19,064 nucleotides of DNA from JACCXJ01 sp052387115 (GCA_052387115.1 JBQTJM010000391.1:1-19064), one strand, 5' to 3'. Shown: positions 1-8,700, counted from the stretch's first letter. A program made the numbers and translations. The notes: generated by a model not told the origin, from the letters alone.

Positions 1-53
1 TCGCCCGTCGCGGGAGTATCCGGCCCCCCCGCTGGGGTTGTTGCCTGCGACAT
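1..53 (-). CDS. N-terminus of an unidentified gene, cut by the window edge
   Basis: The minus strand has an ATG at 53-51 that opens a frame reading MSQATTPAGGPDTPATG to the window edge without a stop. A strong Shine-Dalgarno sequence, GGAGGG (minus strand, 66-61), stands 7 nt before the ATG. This is the main reason to believe the start. The 17 visible residues are a low-complexity Ala/Thr/Pro/Gly leader and do not identify the protein. It follows the DUF6489-type gene on the same strand, so the two may be co-transcribed. The function cannot be stated from this window. Confidence 0.5.
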   Translation of the reverse strand, partial: MSQATTPAGGPDTPATG

Positions 54-202
54 GTAAATTCCCTCCATACGGATTCTCTTCTTAAAGCTTAGTCCGAAAT
101 ATGGCCGGCGCATACCGATGAGATCTAAAGCGCTCACGTGCTCCACGATGATCCGGTCACTATCGATGGCCTATAGAGTAGCAATAGAACAGAATAGCTA
201 GG
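54..202. other. Intergenic stretch between two minus-strand genes
   Basis: This 149-nt gap separates the DUF6489-type gene from the start of the next minus-strand gene. It contains that gene's ribosome-binding site (66-61). I see no convincing terminator, no tRNA-like fold and no clear -35/-10 pair. It is visibly less GC-rich than the BREX genes. Confidence 0.5.
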
Positions 203-475
203 CTAGGTTTTTTTCGGCGCGGCCTTCTCCGAGGCTCTTGTGCCCCCGGCAGCGTTCATCGCATCACTAAACGCTTTTTGCATGTTCTCCAGGCCCTGCA
301 TAGGCATAGGAAACAGGGATTTCATCAAGCTCAGCGGCTCAAACCCAGCGACGCCTTTATTCATGTTCTCCTGCATGACCCGGATCAGTTCTTGTTGTAA
401 CGGTTGAATAGGAGGCCACCCAAAAAACTCACGTACCTCGTCAGGTGTCGCCTCTATATCGATGGATATTTTCAT
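203..475 (-). CDS. Small DUF6489-type protein
   Basis: This is a 90-residue protein of unknown function. It opens with MKISIDIEATPDEVREFFGW, followed by a PxQPLQQELIRVMQENM segment and a LMKSLFPMPMQGLENMQKAF segment. I recognise this pattern as the DUF6489 family, a short proteobacterial family whose central Met/Leu-Phe-Pro stretch and amphipathic helix resemble phasin-like proteins. The C-terminus is a Lys/Ala tail (EKAAPKKT). The start is supported by a strong ribosome-binding site, GAGGAGGT, just before the ATG on the minus strand. There is no signal peptide and no membrane segment. It reads away from the BREX island and is probably resident host sequence. The family assignment rests on memory of the pattern; the biochemical role is unknown. 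Confidence 0.7.
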   Translation of the reverse strand: MKISIDIEATPDEVREFFGWPPIQPLQQELIRVMQENMNKGVAGFEPLSLMKSLFPMPMQGLENMQKAFSDAMNAAGGTRASEKAAPKKT

Positions 476-504
476 GCTACCTCCTCGCTGTTTTTTTTAT
501 CGAT

Positions 505-843
505 TTAATCGCAGAGCCGTGCTGTCAACTCTGAGCAGCAGCGATGCCCACTTCTCCAAAGCATACGGGAACAGGGAAACGCCCGGTAGCCCTTGTTGCC
601 GATCCGGCTGTGCAAGAATAGGAAATTCAACGCAGCTTTGCAACGTGTGCAGAGGAGCGGGAAGCCTTCATAGATCCGTGCGAGCAGCATGGCCCAGAGA
701 TAGCCAGCACGGGGACGTGGCTGGGCGTCGGGCTCATCTTGGGCTTCGGTAGCCGCTTGGAGAGGCGTGTCGTATCGCACACACTTGCCAGTGTTATAAA
801 CCGCTACTATCTCGCCGGCTAGTTTGCCGGCGAGACTTGACAT
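505..843 (-). pseudogene. Decayed fragment of an IS91-type transposase C-terminus
   Basis: The minus-strand frame contains the segment GYLWAMLLARIYEGFPLLC at about 705-645, followed by TRC. This closely matches the conserved linker and zinc-finger start (YLWAMLLARIYEVFPLLCPxCG) near the C-terminal end of IS91-family (Y2) transposases. After the CxxC pair the expected GGxMRIIAFI continuation is lost and the sequence becomes meaningless, so only a short relic remains. No catalytic tyrosine domain and no intact ORF is present. The surrounding frame (505-843) is open by chance and should not be read as a gene. Its position between host genes and the first BREX gene suggests that mobile-element activity once marked the left edge of the island. 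What I see is the motif; its role in acquisition is inference. Confidence 0.6.
810..835. promoter_or_regulatory. Perfect 10-bp inverted repeat next to the operon promoter
   Basis: Arms TCTCGCCGGC (810-819) and GCCGGCGAGA (826-835) are exact reverse complements around the 6-nt spacer TAGTTT. The right arm ends one base before the -35 hexamer at 837. It could be an operator for a repressor, a terminator shielding the operon from upstream transcription (the T-rich run begins only at 843, so it is not a classic terminator), or the end of a decayed mobile element. Confidence 0.55.
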
Positions 844-864
844 ATTTTTGGAATTTTCTATAGT
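837..864 (+). promoter_or_regulatory. Sigma-70-type promoter of the BREX operon
   Basis: A consensus -35 TTGACA (837-842) is followed by a 16-nt AT-rich spacer and a -10 TATAGT (859-864; five of six consensus bases). A start of transcription about 6-9 nt after the -10 would fall at roughly 870-873, that is, on or just before the ATG of the first gene at 873. It is the only strong promoter I see before the operon, and no internal promoter of similar quality stands out between the coupled genes. Confidence 0.65.
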
Positions 865-872
865 GCCCGACC

Positions 873-1712
873 ATGGGTGCCATATCCGATCTGAATCTTG
901 AAGCCTGGATCGCCGACCTTCAGTCTGCTCAAGCGCTGGCGCGGGGATTTCGCGCTGGTGAACGCGGCACTCACACCAGTCGCACCATCATGCTCGAGGA
1001 GCTGTCGCACGTCCTCAAGGCGACTCCCGGCGACGCCTCCCGTGAGGACTACGCGGGTGCAATCATGGAACACAACTGCCTTGGCAAGAGGACGGCGGCG
1101 ACCCGCAAGCTCTCCCTCCAAAGGCTTACGGAGCTCTATGGGCTTGAGGCACGGATCGTTCTGTTCCGCGTTCTAAGAGACCTTTGGGGACGACACGAGG
1201 CCAGCCGCCCACTTCTTGCGCTCCTGCTGGCCCTCGCGCGTGACCCGTTGCTACGAGCAACTGCTCGAGCTGTCGTCGCGACTCCGTTCGGGCACGAGCT
1301 CGCGCGGCAATCGATGAAGGACGCGCTTTCCGACGCGGTGGGTGATCGATTGAACGGCGCCACGCTCGACAAGGTAGTCCGCAACGCCTCCTCGTCGTGG
1401 AGCCAGTCAGGCCACCTGAGCGGACGAGGACATAAGACGAGGCGGCGGGTCGAGGCAACGCCGGTCGCGGCGGCCTATGCGCTGCTGCTTGGGTTTGCTG
1501 GAGGACGGCGTGGGCGCCTGTTGTTTCAGACGCCCTGGGTTGCCGTCTTGGATGCCAGTCCGGACGAGCTCATTGATGTTTCGGTAGGCGCGAAGCGGCT
1601 TGGACTACTCGACCTCAAGCAGTCCGGATCTATGATTGACGTGTCGTTTCCGACGTTGTGCACCGAAAAGGAACGGGAGCTGATGTATGGGGCGCATCGA
1701 CAGGTTGGCTGA
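873..1712 (+). CDS. BrxA-like first gene of the BREX operon
   Basis: This 279-residue protein occupies the position of brxA, directly before brxB. It has a conserved N-terminal part (THTSRTIMLEEL, then MEHNCLGKRTAATRKLSLQR and LYGLEARIVLFRVLRDLW) and a C-terminal part with NASSSWSQSGHLSGRGHK and TPVAAAYALLLGFAGGRRG. The N-x-L-x-K block and the SQSGHL block are in the same order as in BrxA (DUF1819), a small DNA-binding winged-helix protein. This protein is longer than the roughly 200-residue E. coli-type BrxA. I therefore call it BrxA-like and leave the symbol blank. Conserved-looking residues begin well before the second Met (residue 39), which favours the 873 start, although no Shine-Dalgarno sequence precedes it; this fits the near-leaderless promoter. 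Its last 26 bases overlap brxB. A structural or assembly role in the BREX complex is inference. Confidence 0.7.
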   Translation: MGAISDLNLEAWIADLQSAQALARGFRAGERGTHTSRTIMLEELSHVLKATPGDASREDYAGAIMEHNCLGKRTAATRKLSLQRLTELYGLEARIVLFRVLRDLWGRHEASRPLLALLLALARDPLLRATARAVVATPFGHELARQSMKDALSDAVGDRLNGATLDKVVRNASSSWSQSGHLSGRGHKTRRRVEATPVAAAYALLLGFAGGRRGRLLFQTPWVAVLDASPDELIDVSVGAKRLGLLDLKQSGSMIDVSFPTLCTEKERELMYGAHRQVG

Positions 1713-2256
1713 CCGCTACAAGAGCTACATCGCGCTTCCGTGGCAAAAGGACCTAGCGGGCGCGCAGCGTGCCATTTTCATCGTCTACGACAAAGCCGAC
1801 GAACGGCGGTTGCGGGCACGTAAAGACCTGTTCGCGTTGGCCACCGCGGAGGCAGGGCACGGATGGAAAGAGTGTGATTTGACCCGGGCGTTTGCGGAGT
1901 GGATGGCGAAAACGGAGTACCGCGACAGTTACTTCGAGTCTCCAGAAGATCTCGAGTTAAAGCTCGAAGACGACTTTCTGGAACATGTAGCCGGACGGGT
2001 GCGCGCCGTGCTTACGGCACCTGACGTTGACGAGAATTCGGTTGTCGGCGTCTACGGCATTGCCTCGCTTTTCGGATTCGTCCGCGTCTCGGAACTTATG
2101 AAAGAGATCGAGCGGGATATCAGAGGTCGCGTGGTCGTGTTCTTCCCTGGCGAGTACGAGAACAACAACTATCGATTGTTGGATGCACGGGATGGGTGGA
2201 ACTACCTCGCAGTCCCGATCACCTTGCAAGAAGATCGGGGAGTGTACGAGGTATGA
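1687..2256 (+). CDS. brxB: BREX protein BrxB (DUF1788)
   Basis: This is a 189-residue soluble protein. The family signature is near the C-terminus: RGRVVVFFPGEYENNNYRLL followed by DARDGWNYLAVPI, which is characteristic of BrxB (DUF1788). The N-terminus (MGRIDRLADRYKSYIALPWQ) and the DERRLRARKDLFALATAEAGH block also fit the family. BrxB is a core BREX component needed for defence in studied type I systems; its biochemical activity is not settled. The start at 1687 lies inside the end of the upstream gene (26-nt overlap) and is preceded by a GGAACGGGAG purine-rich stretch. The stop TGA overlaps the ATG of brxC (ATGA at 2253-2256), so BrxB and BrxC are very probably translationally coupled. Length is normal for the family. 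Confidence 0.93.
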   Translation: MGRIDRLADRYKSYIALPWQKDLAGAQRAIFIVYDKADERRLRARKDLFALATAEAGHGWKECDLTRAFAEWMAKTEYRDSYFESPEDLELKLEDDFLEHVAGRVRAVLTAPDVDENSVVGVYGIASLFGFVRVSELMKEIERDIRGRVVVFFPGEYENNNYRLLDARDGWNYLAVPITLQEDRGVYEV

Positions 2257-5200
2257 AAAACCGGGATATCTACCAGAGAGACCCGAGCAAGATCACCCTG
2301 CTTAACAACGGCGTCGCGACGATGACCGACGCCCTCACCGAGGACGAACGTCGCACCCTGCGCTTCGAGCTCGAGCACTTCGTGTGCGAAGGGGAGTACC
2401 AGCGAGGCCTTGTCCGTATTCTCGACTCCTGCGTCAGCAACCAGGGCCAACCCGAGCAGCGGGCAGCGTGGGTCAGCGGGTTCTTCGGTAGCGGTAAATC
2501 CCACTTGGCCAAGATGCTGCGTTTCCTGTGGACGGACTACACCTTCCCGGAGGATGGCGCCAGCGCCCGCGGTTTGGCTCGGCTTCCGAACGACGTCCAG
2601 GAGCTGCTGAAGGAGATCTCGACCCTGGGCAAGCGTGGACAGGGCCTGCATGCGGCAGCCGGAACGCTGGGCGCCGGTGCTGGCGATAGTGTTCGGCTCG
2701 CGCTGCTCGGGATTGTATTCAAGTCCGCGGAGCTGCCCGAGAGCCTCCCGCAGGCGCAGTTTTGCCTGTGGTTGAAAAAGAACGATATCTACGAGCAGGT
2801 GTGCGCTGCCGTCGAAGCGGAGGGGCGAGATTTTCGCCGGGAGCTGAATGACCTGTACGTCAGCCCCCTGATCGCCAAAGCCCTGCTCGCGGCGGATCCG
2901 AACTTCGCAGCCAACGAGAAGGACGCCAAGGCGGCACTGCGCGCTCAGTTTTCGAAGCCGAAGGACATCACCACGGACGAATTCGTGAGTGCATTGCAGG
3001 ACACGCTTGCGCCCGATGGCCACATGCCCTGCACCGTGATCATCCTCGACGAGGTGCAACAGTACATCGGGGACGACACCACCCGCTCCCATGTGGTTCA
3101 GGAGGTGGTCGAGGCGTGCAGCAAGCGCTTCGGGGACCGCTTGCTGTTTTTGGGCACCGGTCAAACAGCACTTTCCGGTACGCCGGCGCTTCAACGCCTC
3201 CAGGGCCGGTTCACCGTCAATGTGGAGCTCTCCGATCACGACGTCGAGACGGTGACCCGCCGAGTCGTTTTGGCGAAGCGCCCGGACCGTATCAACGACA
3301 TTAAGGCGACCTTGGAAACGAATGCGGGAGAGCTCGATCGACACCTCCTCGGTACCAAGATAGGTCCTCGCAGCGAGGACAAGCCGGTCCTGGTTGAGGA
3401 CTACCCGCTGCTGCCGGTCCGCCGGCGCTTCTGGGAGCACACGCTTCGCGCGGTCGACCGTGCGGGCACCGCAGGGCAGCTCCGGACACAGCTTCGGATC
3501 GTCTACGACGCCATCCGGCGGACCGCGGAGGATCCGGTCGGTACGGTCGTTCCGGCCGACTTCTTGTTCGAGGAGATTTCCGCGAATTTGCTCCAGTCCG
3601 GCGTGCTACTCCGCGAGGTCAACGAAACTATCATCGAGCAGGCTGACGGCACGCCGGATGGCCACCTCAAGTCGCGCCTATGTGCCCTCGTGTTCCTGAT
3701 CCGCAAGCTCCCACGGGAAGCCGGGGTGGATATCGGGGTTCGCGCCACGGCCGATGCGCTGGCCGATCTGCTGGTGAAGGACTTGGCAAAGGATGGCTCC
3801 GTACTGCGAGCACAGGTACCGAAGCTGCTGGATGAGCTAGTCGGCACCGGCACGCTCATGAGGCTGGACGACGAGTATAGCCTTCAGACCCGCGAGAGCA
3901 GCGAGTGGGAGGCCGAGTTCCGTAATCGGCAGACCAAGCTCATCAACGACCCGACGCGCATGACCGGCAAGCGCGGCCAACTCCTTGGCGCCGCGGTCCA
4001 GGACGCCGTGGGGTCCGTGAAGCTTCTACACGGCAAGTGCAAAGAACCCCGGAAGCTTGCTATGCACTTCGGCGCCGAGCCGCCGCAGGGGACCGGGCAC
4101 GAAATCCCGGTGTGGATACGCGACGGCTGGGGCGCGGACGAAAAGAGCGTGATCGCAGACGCGCGTGCGGCGGGACCCGACAGCCCAGTGATCCACGTGT
4201 TCGTCCCCAAATCGCGTGCCGATGCGTTAGCCCGGGTCATCGCTGCTCAGAGCGCTGCCCGGGATACGCTGGAATATAAAGGCATCCCCTCGACGGCGGA
4301 GGGCATCGAGGCCCGCCAGGGGATGGAGACACGCCTGACGGAGGCGACGAACAGCCTGCGCACGCTGGTCGCAGAGGTCATCGACGGGGCGAAGGTGTTC
4401 CAGGGCGGGGGTACCGAGCGCTTCGAGTCGACCCTGCTGGAGAAAGTGAGGGAGGCCGCCGACGCATCCCTGGATCGGCTGTTCTACGAGTTCCAGGATT
4501 CCGACGACCCCCGTTGGCCCAAGGTGATCGAGCGGGCCCGCAAGGGTGCCGAGCATCCCTTGGAGGCGGTGGACTACAGCGGAAAAACCGAAGATCACCC
4601 CGTCTGCTCCGCCGTGCTGTCCTTTGTCGGTTCCGGCAAGAAGGGCAAAGACGTTCGATCCCATTTTTCGGGTCCGCCCTATGGTTGGTCGAGGGATGCG
4701 GTCGATGCCGCACTCATCGGTCTTTTCGGCGCTGGCCATCTGCGCGCCACCGCAAACGGGACGCCGCTCAAATCCGGCCAGCTTGACCAGGCGAAGGTGG
4801 CGAGCACCGACTTCCGGGTCGAGAGCGCCACCATTGACACCCGCCAGCGTCTCACGGTGCGCAAGCTCTTTCAGACGGCCGGGATCGCCTGCAAGCCGAA
4901 CGAGGAGGCCGCGGCCGCCAGTCAGTTCCTCGCAAAGCTCACGGAGCTGGCGAACAGCGCCGGGGGCCAAGCCCCGCTGCCTGAACGCCCCGACACCTCT
5001 CACCTTTCGGACCTGCAAACCCTGGCCGGCAACGAGCAGCTCCTCGGCATCCTCAATCGGCACGACGAGCTGAACAAGAACATCGAAGCGTGGTGTCGGC
5101 TGAACAACACGGCGGACAAACGCCTGCCGGCGTTCCAGCGATTGCTGGTCCTGACCCGCCATGCCGAAGGGCTCGACGCCGCCAACGTGGTGCAGCCGCA

Positions 5201-5696
5201 GGTGGAGGCGATTGCGGAGAATCGGAGTTTGTTGGACGGCACCGATCCGGTGCGCGACCTGGCCAAGGTACTCGCGGATGCGCTCCGGGCGGCGCTTGCG
5301 CAAGCCGAAAAGCGGTACTCCGAGACCTACGACGGGGAGGAGCAGCGTCTCTCCGACGCCGGGAACTGGCGGAAAATCTGGGAGGAAGACCGGAAACGCA
5401 TCCTCAGCCAATTGCGCATCGGCAAGGTCACCAAGGGTGCCACCGGCACCGAGCAGGAAGTGCTCGAGTCGCTGGAGCGCATTTCCCTAGACGCCTGGGC
5501 TACCCGCACGGCGGCACTCCCGCAACTCTTCGCACAGGCACGCATCCAGGCCGACAAGCTGGTGGAGCCCAAGACCCATCACGTCAAGCTCGGCAGTGCC
5601 ACATTGCGCTCGCCCGAACAGGTCAGGGCATGGGTCGAGAAGACCGAGCAGGAACTGCTCGAGCAGCTCAAGCGCGGACCCATCGTGGTGTCGTAG
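2253..5696 (+). CDS. brxC: BREX ATPase BrxC
   Basis: This is a 1147-residue protein, the usual size of BrxC. The Walker A motif GFFGSGKS lies at residues 76-83, and the Walker B VIILDE ends with D266-E267. The opening MKNRDIYQRDPSKITLLNNG and the later GQPEQRAAWVSGFFGSGKSH are typical of BrxC. The long remainder is helical with several charged coiled-coil-like stretches and ends in a conserved HHVKLGSATLRSPEQVRAWV segment. BrxC is a large P-loop ATPase required for both BREX modification and exclusion in characterised systems, and is thought to act with BrxB, PglX and PglZ. The start at 2253 is chosen over an upstream in-frame ATG at 2196 because homology begins here, it forms an ATGA overlap with brxB, and a GGGGAG stretch precedes it. 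The gap to pglX is only 8 nt. Confidence 0.95.
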   Translation: MKNRDIYQRDPSKITLLNNGVATMTDALTEDERRTLRFELEHFVCEGEYQRGLVRILDSCVSNQGQPEQRAAWVSGFFGSGKSHLAKMLRFLWTDYTFPEDGASARGLARLPNDVQELLKEISTLGKRGQGLHAAAGTLGAGAGDSVRLALLGIVFKSAELPESLPQAQFCLWLKKNDIYEQVCAAVEAEGRDFRRELNDLYVSPLIAKALLAADPNFAANEKDAKAALRAQFSKPKDITTDEFVSALQDTLAPDGHMPCTVIILDEVQQYIGDDTTRSHVVQEVVEACSKRFGDRLLFLGTGQTALSGTPALQRLQGRFTVNVELSDHDVETVTRRVVLAKRPDRINDIKATLETNAGELDRHLLGTKIGPRSEDKPVLVEDYPLLPVRRRFWEHTLRAVDRAGTAGQLRTQLRIVYDAIRRTAEDPVGTVVPADFLFEEISANLLQSGVLLREVNETIIEQADGTPDGHLKSRLCALVFLIRKLPREAGVDIGVRATADALADLLVKDLAKDGSVLRAQVPKLLDELVGTGTLMRLDDEYSLQTRESSEWEAEFRNRQTKLINDPTRMTGKRGQLLGAAVQDAVGSVKLLHGKCKEPRKLAMHFGAEPPQGTGHEIPVWIRDGWGADEKSVIADARAAGPDSPVIHVFVPKSRADALARVIAAQSAARDTLEYKGIPSTAEGIEARQGMETRLTEATNSLRTLVAEVIDGAKVFQGGGTERFESTLLEKVREAADASLDRLFYEFQDSDDPRWPKVIERARKGAEHPLEAVDYSGKTEDHPVCSAVLSFVGSGKKGKDVRSHFSGPPYGWSRDAVDAALIGLFGAGHLRATANGTPLKSGQLDQAKVASTDFRVESATIDTRQRLTVRKLFQTAGIACKPNEEAAAASQFLAKLTELANSAGGQAPLPERPDTSHLSDLQTLAGNEQLLGILNRHDELNKNIEAWCRLNNTADKRLPAFQRLLVLTRHAEGLDAANVVQPQVEAIAENRSLLDGTDPVRDLAKVLADALRAALAQAEKRYSETYDGEEQRLSDAGNWRKIWEEDRKRILSQLRIGKVTKGATGTEQEVLESLERISLDAWATRTAALPQLFAQARIQADKLVEPKTHHVKLGSATLRSPEQVRAWVEKTEQELLEQLKRGPIVVS

Positions 5697-5704
5697 GGGC
5701 GAGC

Positions 5705-8700
5705 ATGAAGACCCTCGCCGCTGAACGCAGGAAGCAACTCGAAAAAACCGTTGTTCAGGCCCGTGACGTAGCCGAGGCGGGCGCGCGCGCTGCGCTGGAG
5801 GCGCTCGCCGTGCAGCACCACGAGCCCTATGGCCACATGACCTCCGAGCAGCGAGCGCTGCGGCGTCGCCTGCGCGCCCACGCGCGGCAGCTCGGCGATC
5901 GTCTCGACGCGCGTTCCGGGAGTCAGGGCATCGATCACCTGTCCCACGAATGCGCATACGAACACTGGCACGGGATGCTCTTCGCCCGGTTCCTGGCGGA
6001 AAACCACCTGCTCATCGAGCCGGAGATGGGTGTCGTCGTCACGCTGGAAGAATGCGAGGAGCTGTCGAAGGAGGGGGGTTCCGACCAGTGGGCGCTCGCC
6101 GCGCGCTTCGCGCATCGCATGCTGCCCCAGGTGTTTCGACCCGACCACCCGCTGTTCGAAGTCCAGTTCGCCCGCGAGCACCGGTTGAAGCTCGAATCGT
6201 TGGTCGAGGATCTCGCGGCCGACGTTTTCACCGCGACGGACTCGCTCGGCTGGGTATATCAGTTCTGGCAGTCGAAGAAGAAGGGCGAGGTGAACCGCTC
6301 GGAGGTAAAGATCGGGGCGGACGAGTTGCCCGCCGTGACTCAGCTCTTCACCGAGCCCTACATGGTGCAGTTTCTCCTGCACAACTCGCTTGGGGCATGG
6401 TGGGTCGGTCGGTATCCGGACCGTCCCTGTCCGGTCGAACTGACCTATCTCCGTTCTGCCCCCTCTCCCTCGGAGGGAGAGGGCCGGGGTGAGGGGGAAA
6501 GAAAAACCCCGGCCGCCGGGAGTTTCGATGACTGGCCGGATGACATGTCGGAATTCAAGGTGCTGGACCCCTGCTGCGGTTCGGGGCACTTCCTTGTGGC
6601 TGCCTTCCTGATGCTAGTGCCGATGCGCATGGCGCTGGAGGCATTGAACCCGGCCGAGGCGGTCGATGCGGTATTGCGGGACAACCTCCACGGGCTGGAG
6701 TTGGATCAACGTTGCGTCGCCATCGCCGCCTTCGCCCTGGCACTGGAGGCGTGGCGTTATCCCGGCACCGGAGCCTATCGGCCGTTGCCCCCGCTCAATC
6801 TCGCCTGGTGTGGACAGCCGGTCTTCGGGAAGCGCGAGCGATGGTTGGCATTGGCGGATGGCGACAGCCGGATCGAGGCCGGCATGGCTGCTCTTTACGA
6901 TACCTTCCGCGAAGCACCCGTACGCGGCAGCCTCATCGACCCCAGCCGCTCCGTCACAGAGGACATGCTTACCGCCGGCTTTTCTGACCTTGGTCCTCTG
7001 CTGGAGCGGGCCTTGCGCGAGCACGCGGGCGAAGAGGAGTGGGAGGAAACGGCCATCGCCGCGCGCGGTCTCGCCGAGGCGGCCAGGCTGCTGGGCGCGC
7101 AGTACCATCTTATAATCACCAACGTCCCCTACCTCGCCCGCGGCAAGCAGAGCCCGGCACTTTGCAAATTCGCCGAGCGTCGCTACCCCAAGGCCAAGAA
7201 CGATTTGGCCAATGTCTTTCTGGAGCGCTGTCTGGAGCTGTCGCTGCCCCAGGGCGCCGGCGTGACCCAGATCGTCATGCCGCAGAACTGGCTGTTCCTC
7301 ACGCGCTACAAGGAGCAGCGCGAGCATTTGCTTAAGGAGATGCGTTGGGATCTGCTGGCGCGGCTGGGAGAGGCTGGCTTCGATAGCCCCCAAGCGGCTG
7401 GCGCTTTCACCATCCTGCTCACCCTGACCCGCACCCGCCCGACCGCCGACGCATGCCTGCACGGACTCGATGCCAGCGCCCCTCGCACGGCGGGGGAGAA
7501 GGCTGAGGTGTTGCGTACCGGAGAGGTCGTGGCGGTGAGCCAGATGGGGCAGTTGGGGAATCCGGACGCGCGGGTGGCGTTGGACGACATTTCTGTTCTG
7601 AAGAGTTTGGGAGATTACTGTTCAAGCATTGAAGGATTAACTACAGGAGATTTAGAGCGATTCGTAAGTAAGTTTTGGGAAGGCGGATTCACCGGCGGCT
7701 GGGAGCCATATATCCAGAATGTCGACTCTATTACGTACTTTGGAGGTCGTTCGGATCGAATTCTGTGGGAAGAAGGTAAGGGCGTCCTTTCTCGATTCCC
7801 GACCGCACATAACTTCCCTAGTGAAGTGATGAATAGGAGGCATATTCTTGGAAAGATGGGACTGCGTATAACCCAAATGAGGAACCTTCCGATAACGATC
7901 TATTCCGGTGAAGTATTTGGCAAGAATGGTGCAACGGTAGTCCCAGATGATTTGTCACACCTCCCCGCTATCTGGTGCTTCTGCTCTTCCACCGAATACA
8001 AAGAGGCGGTGCGGCAAGTAGACCAAAGCCTAAAGGTTACCAACGCCACGCTGGTTAAAGTCCCCTTCGATCTCGATTACTGGACTCAGGTCGCCGCCGA
8101 GCGCTACCCCAACGGCCTCCCCAAACCCTACTCCGACGATCCCACGCAATGGATCTTCCACTGCCATCCGCGCCCGGCGGAGTCGCCGCTCCAGGTCGCG
8201 GTCGCCCGCCTGCTCGGTTACCGCTGGCCCGCGGAGACCTCACCCCTAAATCCCCTCTCCATGAGTGGAGAGGGGACTTTAGAGCGGCAGGATAATTCTT
8301 TCTACCCCTCGCCATTTATGGAGAGGGGGTCGGGGGGTAAGGCCGAGGTTTCAGACGAGGTCCGCACCTGGATCGACAAAACCAAAGCCCTCCATGAATT
8401 CGCGGACAAAGACGGCATCGTCTGCCTGCCGTCCATTCGTGGCGAGCCGGCCGCCCACGAGCGGCTCTTGCACTTGCTTCACGCTGCCTGGGGCGACGAC
8501 TGGAACACCAGCACCCTCTCGAAGCTGCTCTCGGCCTCCGGCGCCAATAGCCTCGATGACTGGCTGCGCAATCATTTCTTCGAGCGGCACTGCAAGCTGT
8601 TCCACCATCGCCCCTTCATCTGGCATATCTGGGACGGCCGCAAACGCGATGGCTTCCACGCCCTGGTCAACTACCACAAGCTGGCCGAAGCCGACGGCAA

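Noticed and set aside
476..752. Plus-strand frame from 462 in the left gap as a gene
   Set aside because: No homology, no good ribosome-binding site, and it overlaps both the start of the DUF6489-type gene and the transposase scar.
2196..2252. Earlier in-frame start for brxC
   Set aside because: The added 19 residues are brxB out of frame, while the ATG at 2253 has the coupling overlap and matches the family N-terminus.
2202..3440. Long open frame (412 codons) on the minus strand inside brxC
   Set aside because: It mirrors the GC-rich codons of brxC, has no ribosome-binding site and no recognisable domain.
4227..5411. Second long minus-strand frame (394 codons) inside brxC
   Set aside because: Same cause: an antisense shadow of high-GC coding sequence, with Arg/Pro/Gly/Leu-rich nonsense composition.
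5090..5704. Upstream extension of the pglX frame within brxC
   Set aside because: It overlaps brxC by about 600 bases and is Arg/Gly-rich out-of-frame sequence; PglX homology begins at the ATG at 5705.
6072..6078. Run of six G in pglX as a phase-variation tract
   Set aside because: Six bases is short for slippage in a GC-rich genome and the frame is intact; phase variation of pglX would normally need a longer tract.
5579..6589. Minus-strand frame over the start of pglX containing LTPALSLRGRGG
   Set aside because: The familiar-looking peptide is only the translation of the palindromic repeat on the other strand; it is not a gene.
6459..8337. CRISPR-like array from the repeats in pglX
   Set aside because: The repeats are inverted, differ from each other and are far apart; there is no regular repeat-spacer pattern and no cas gene.
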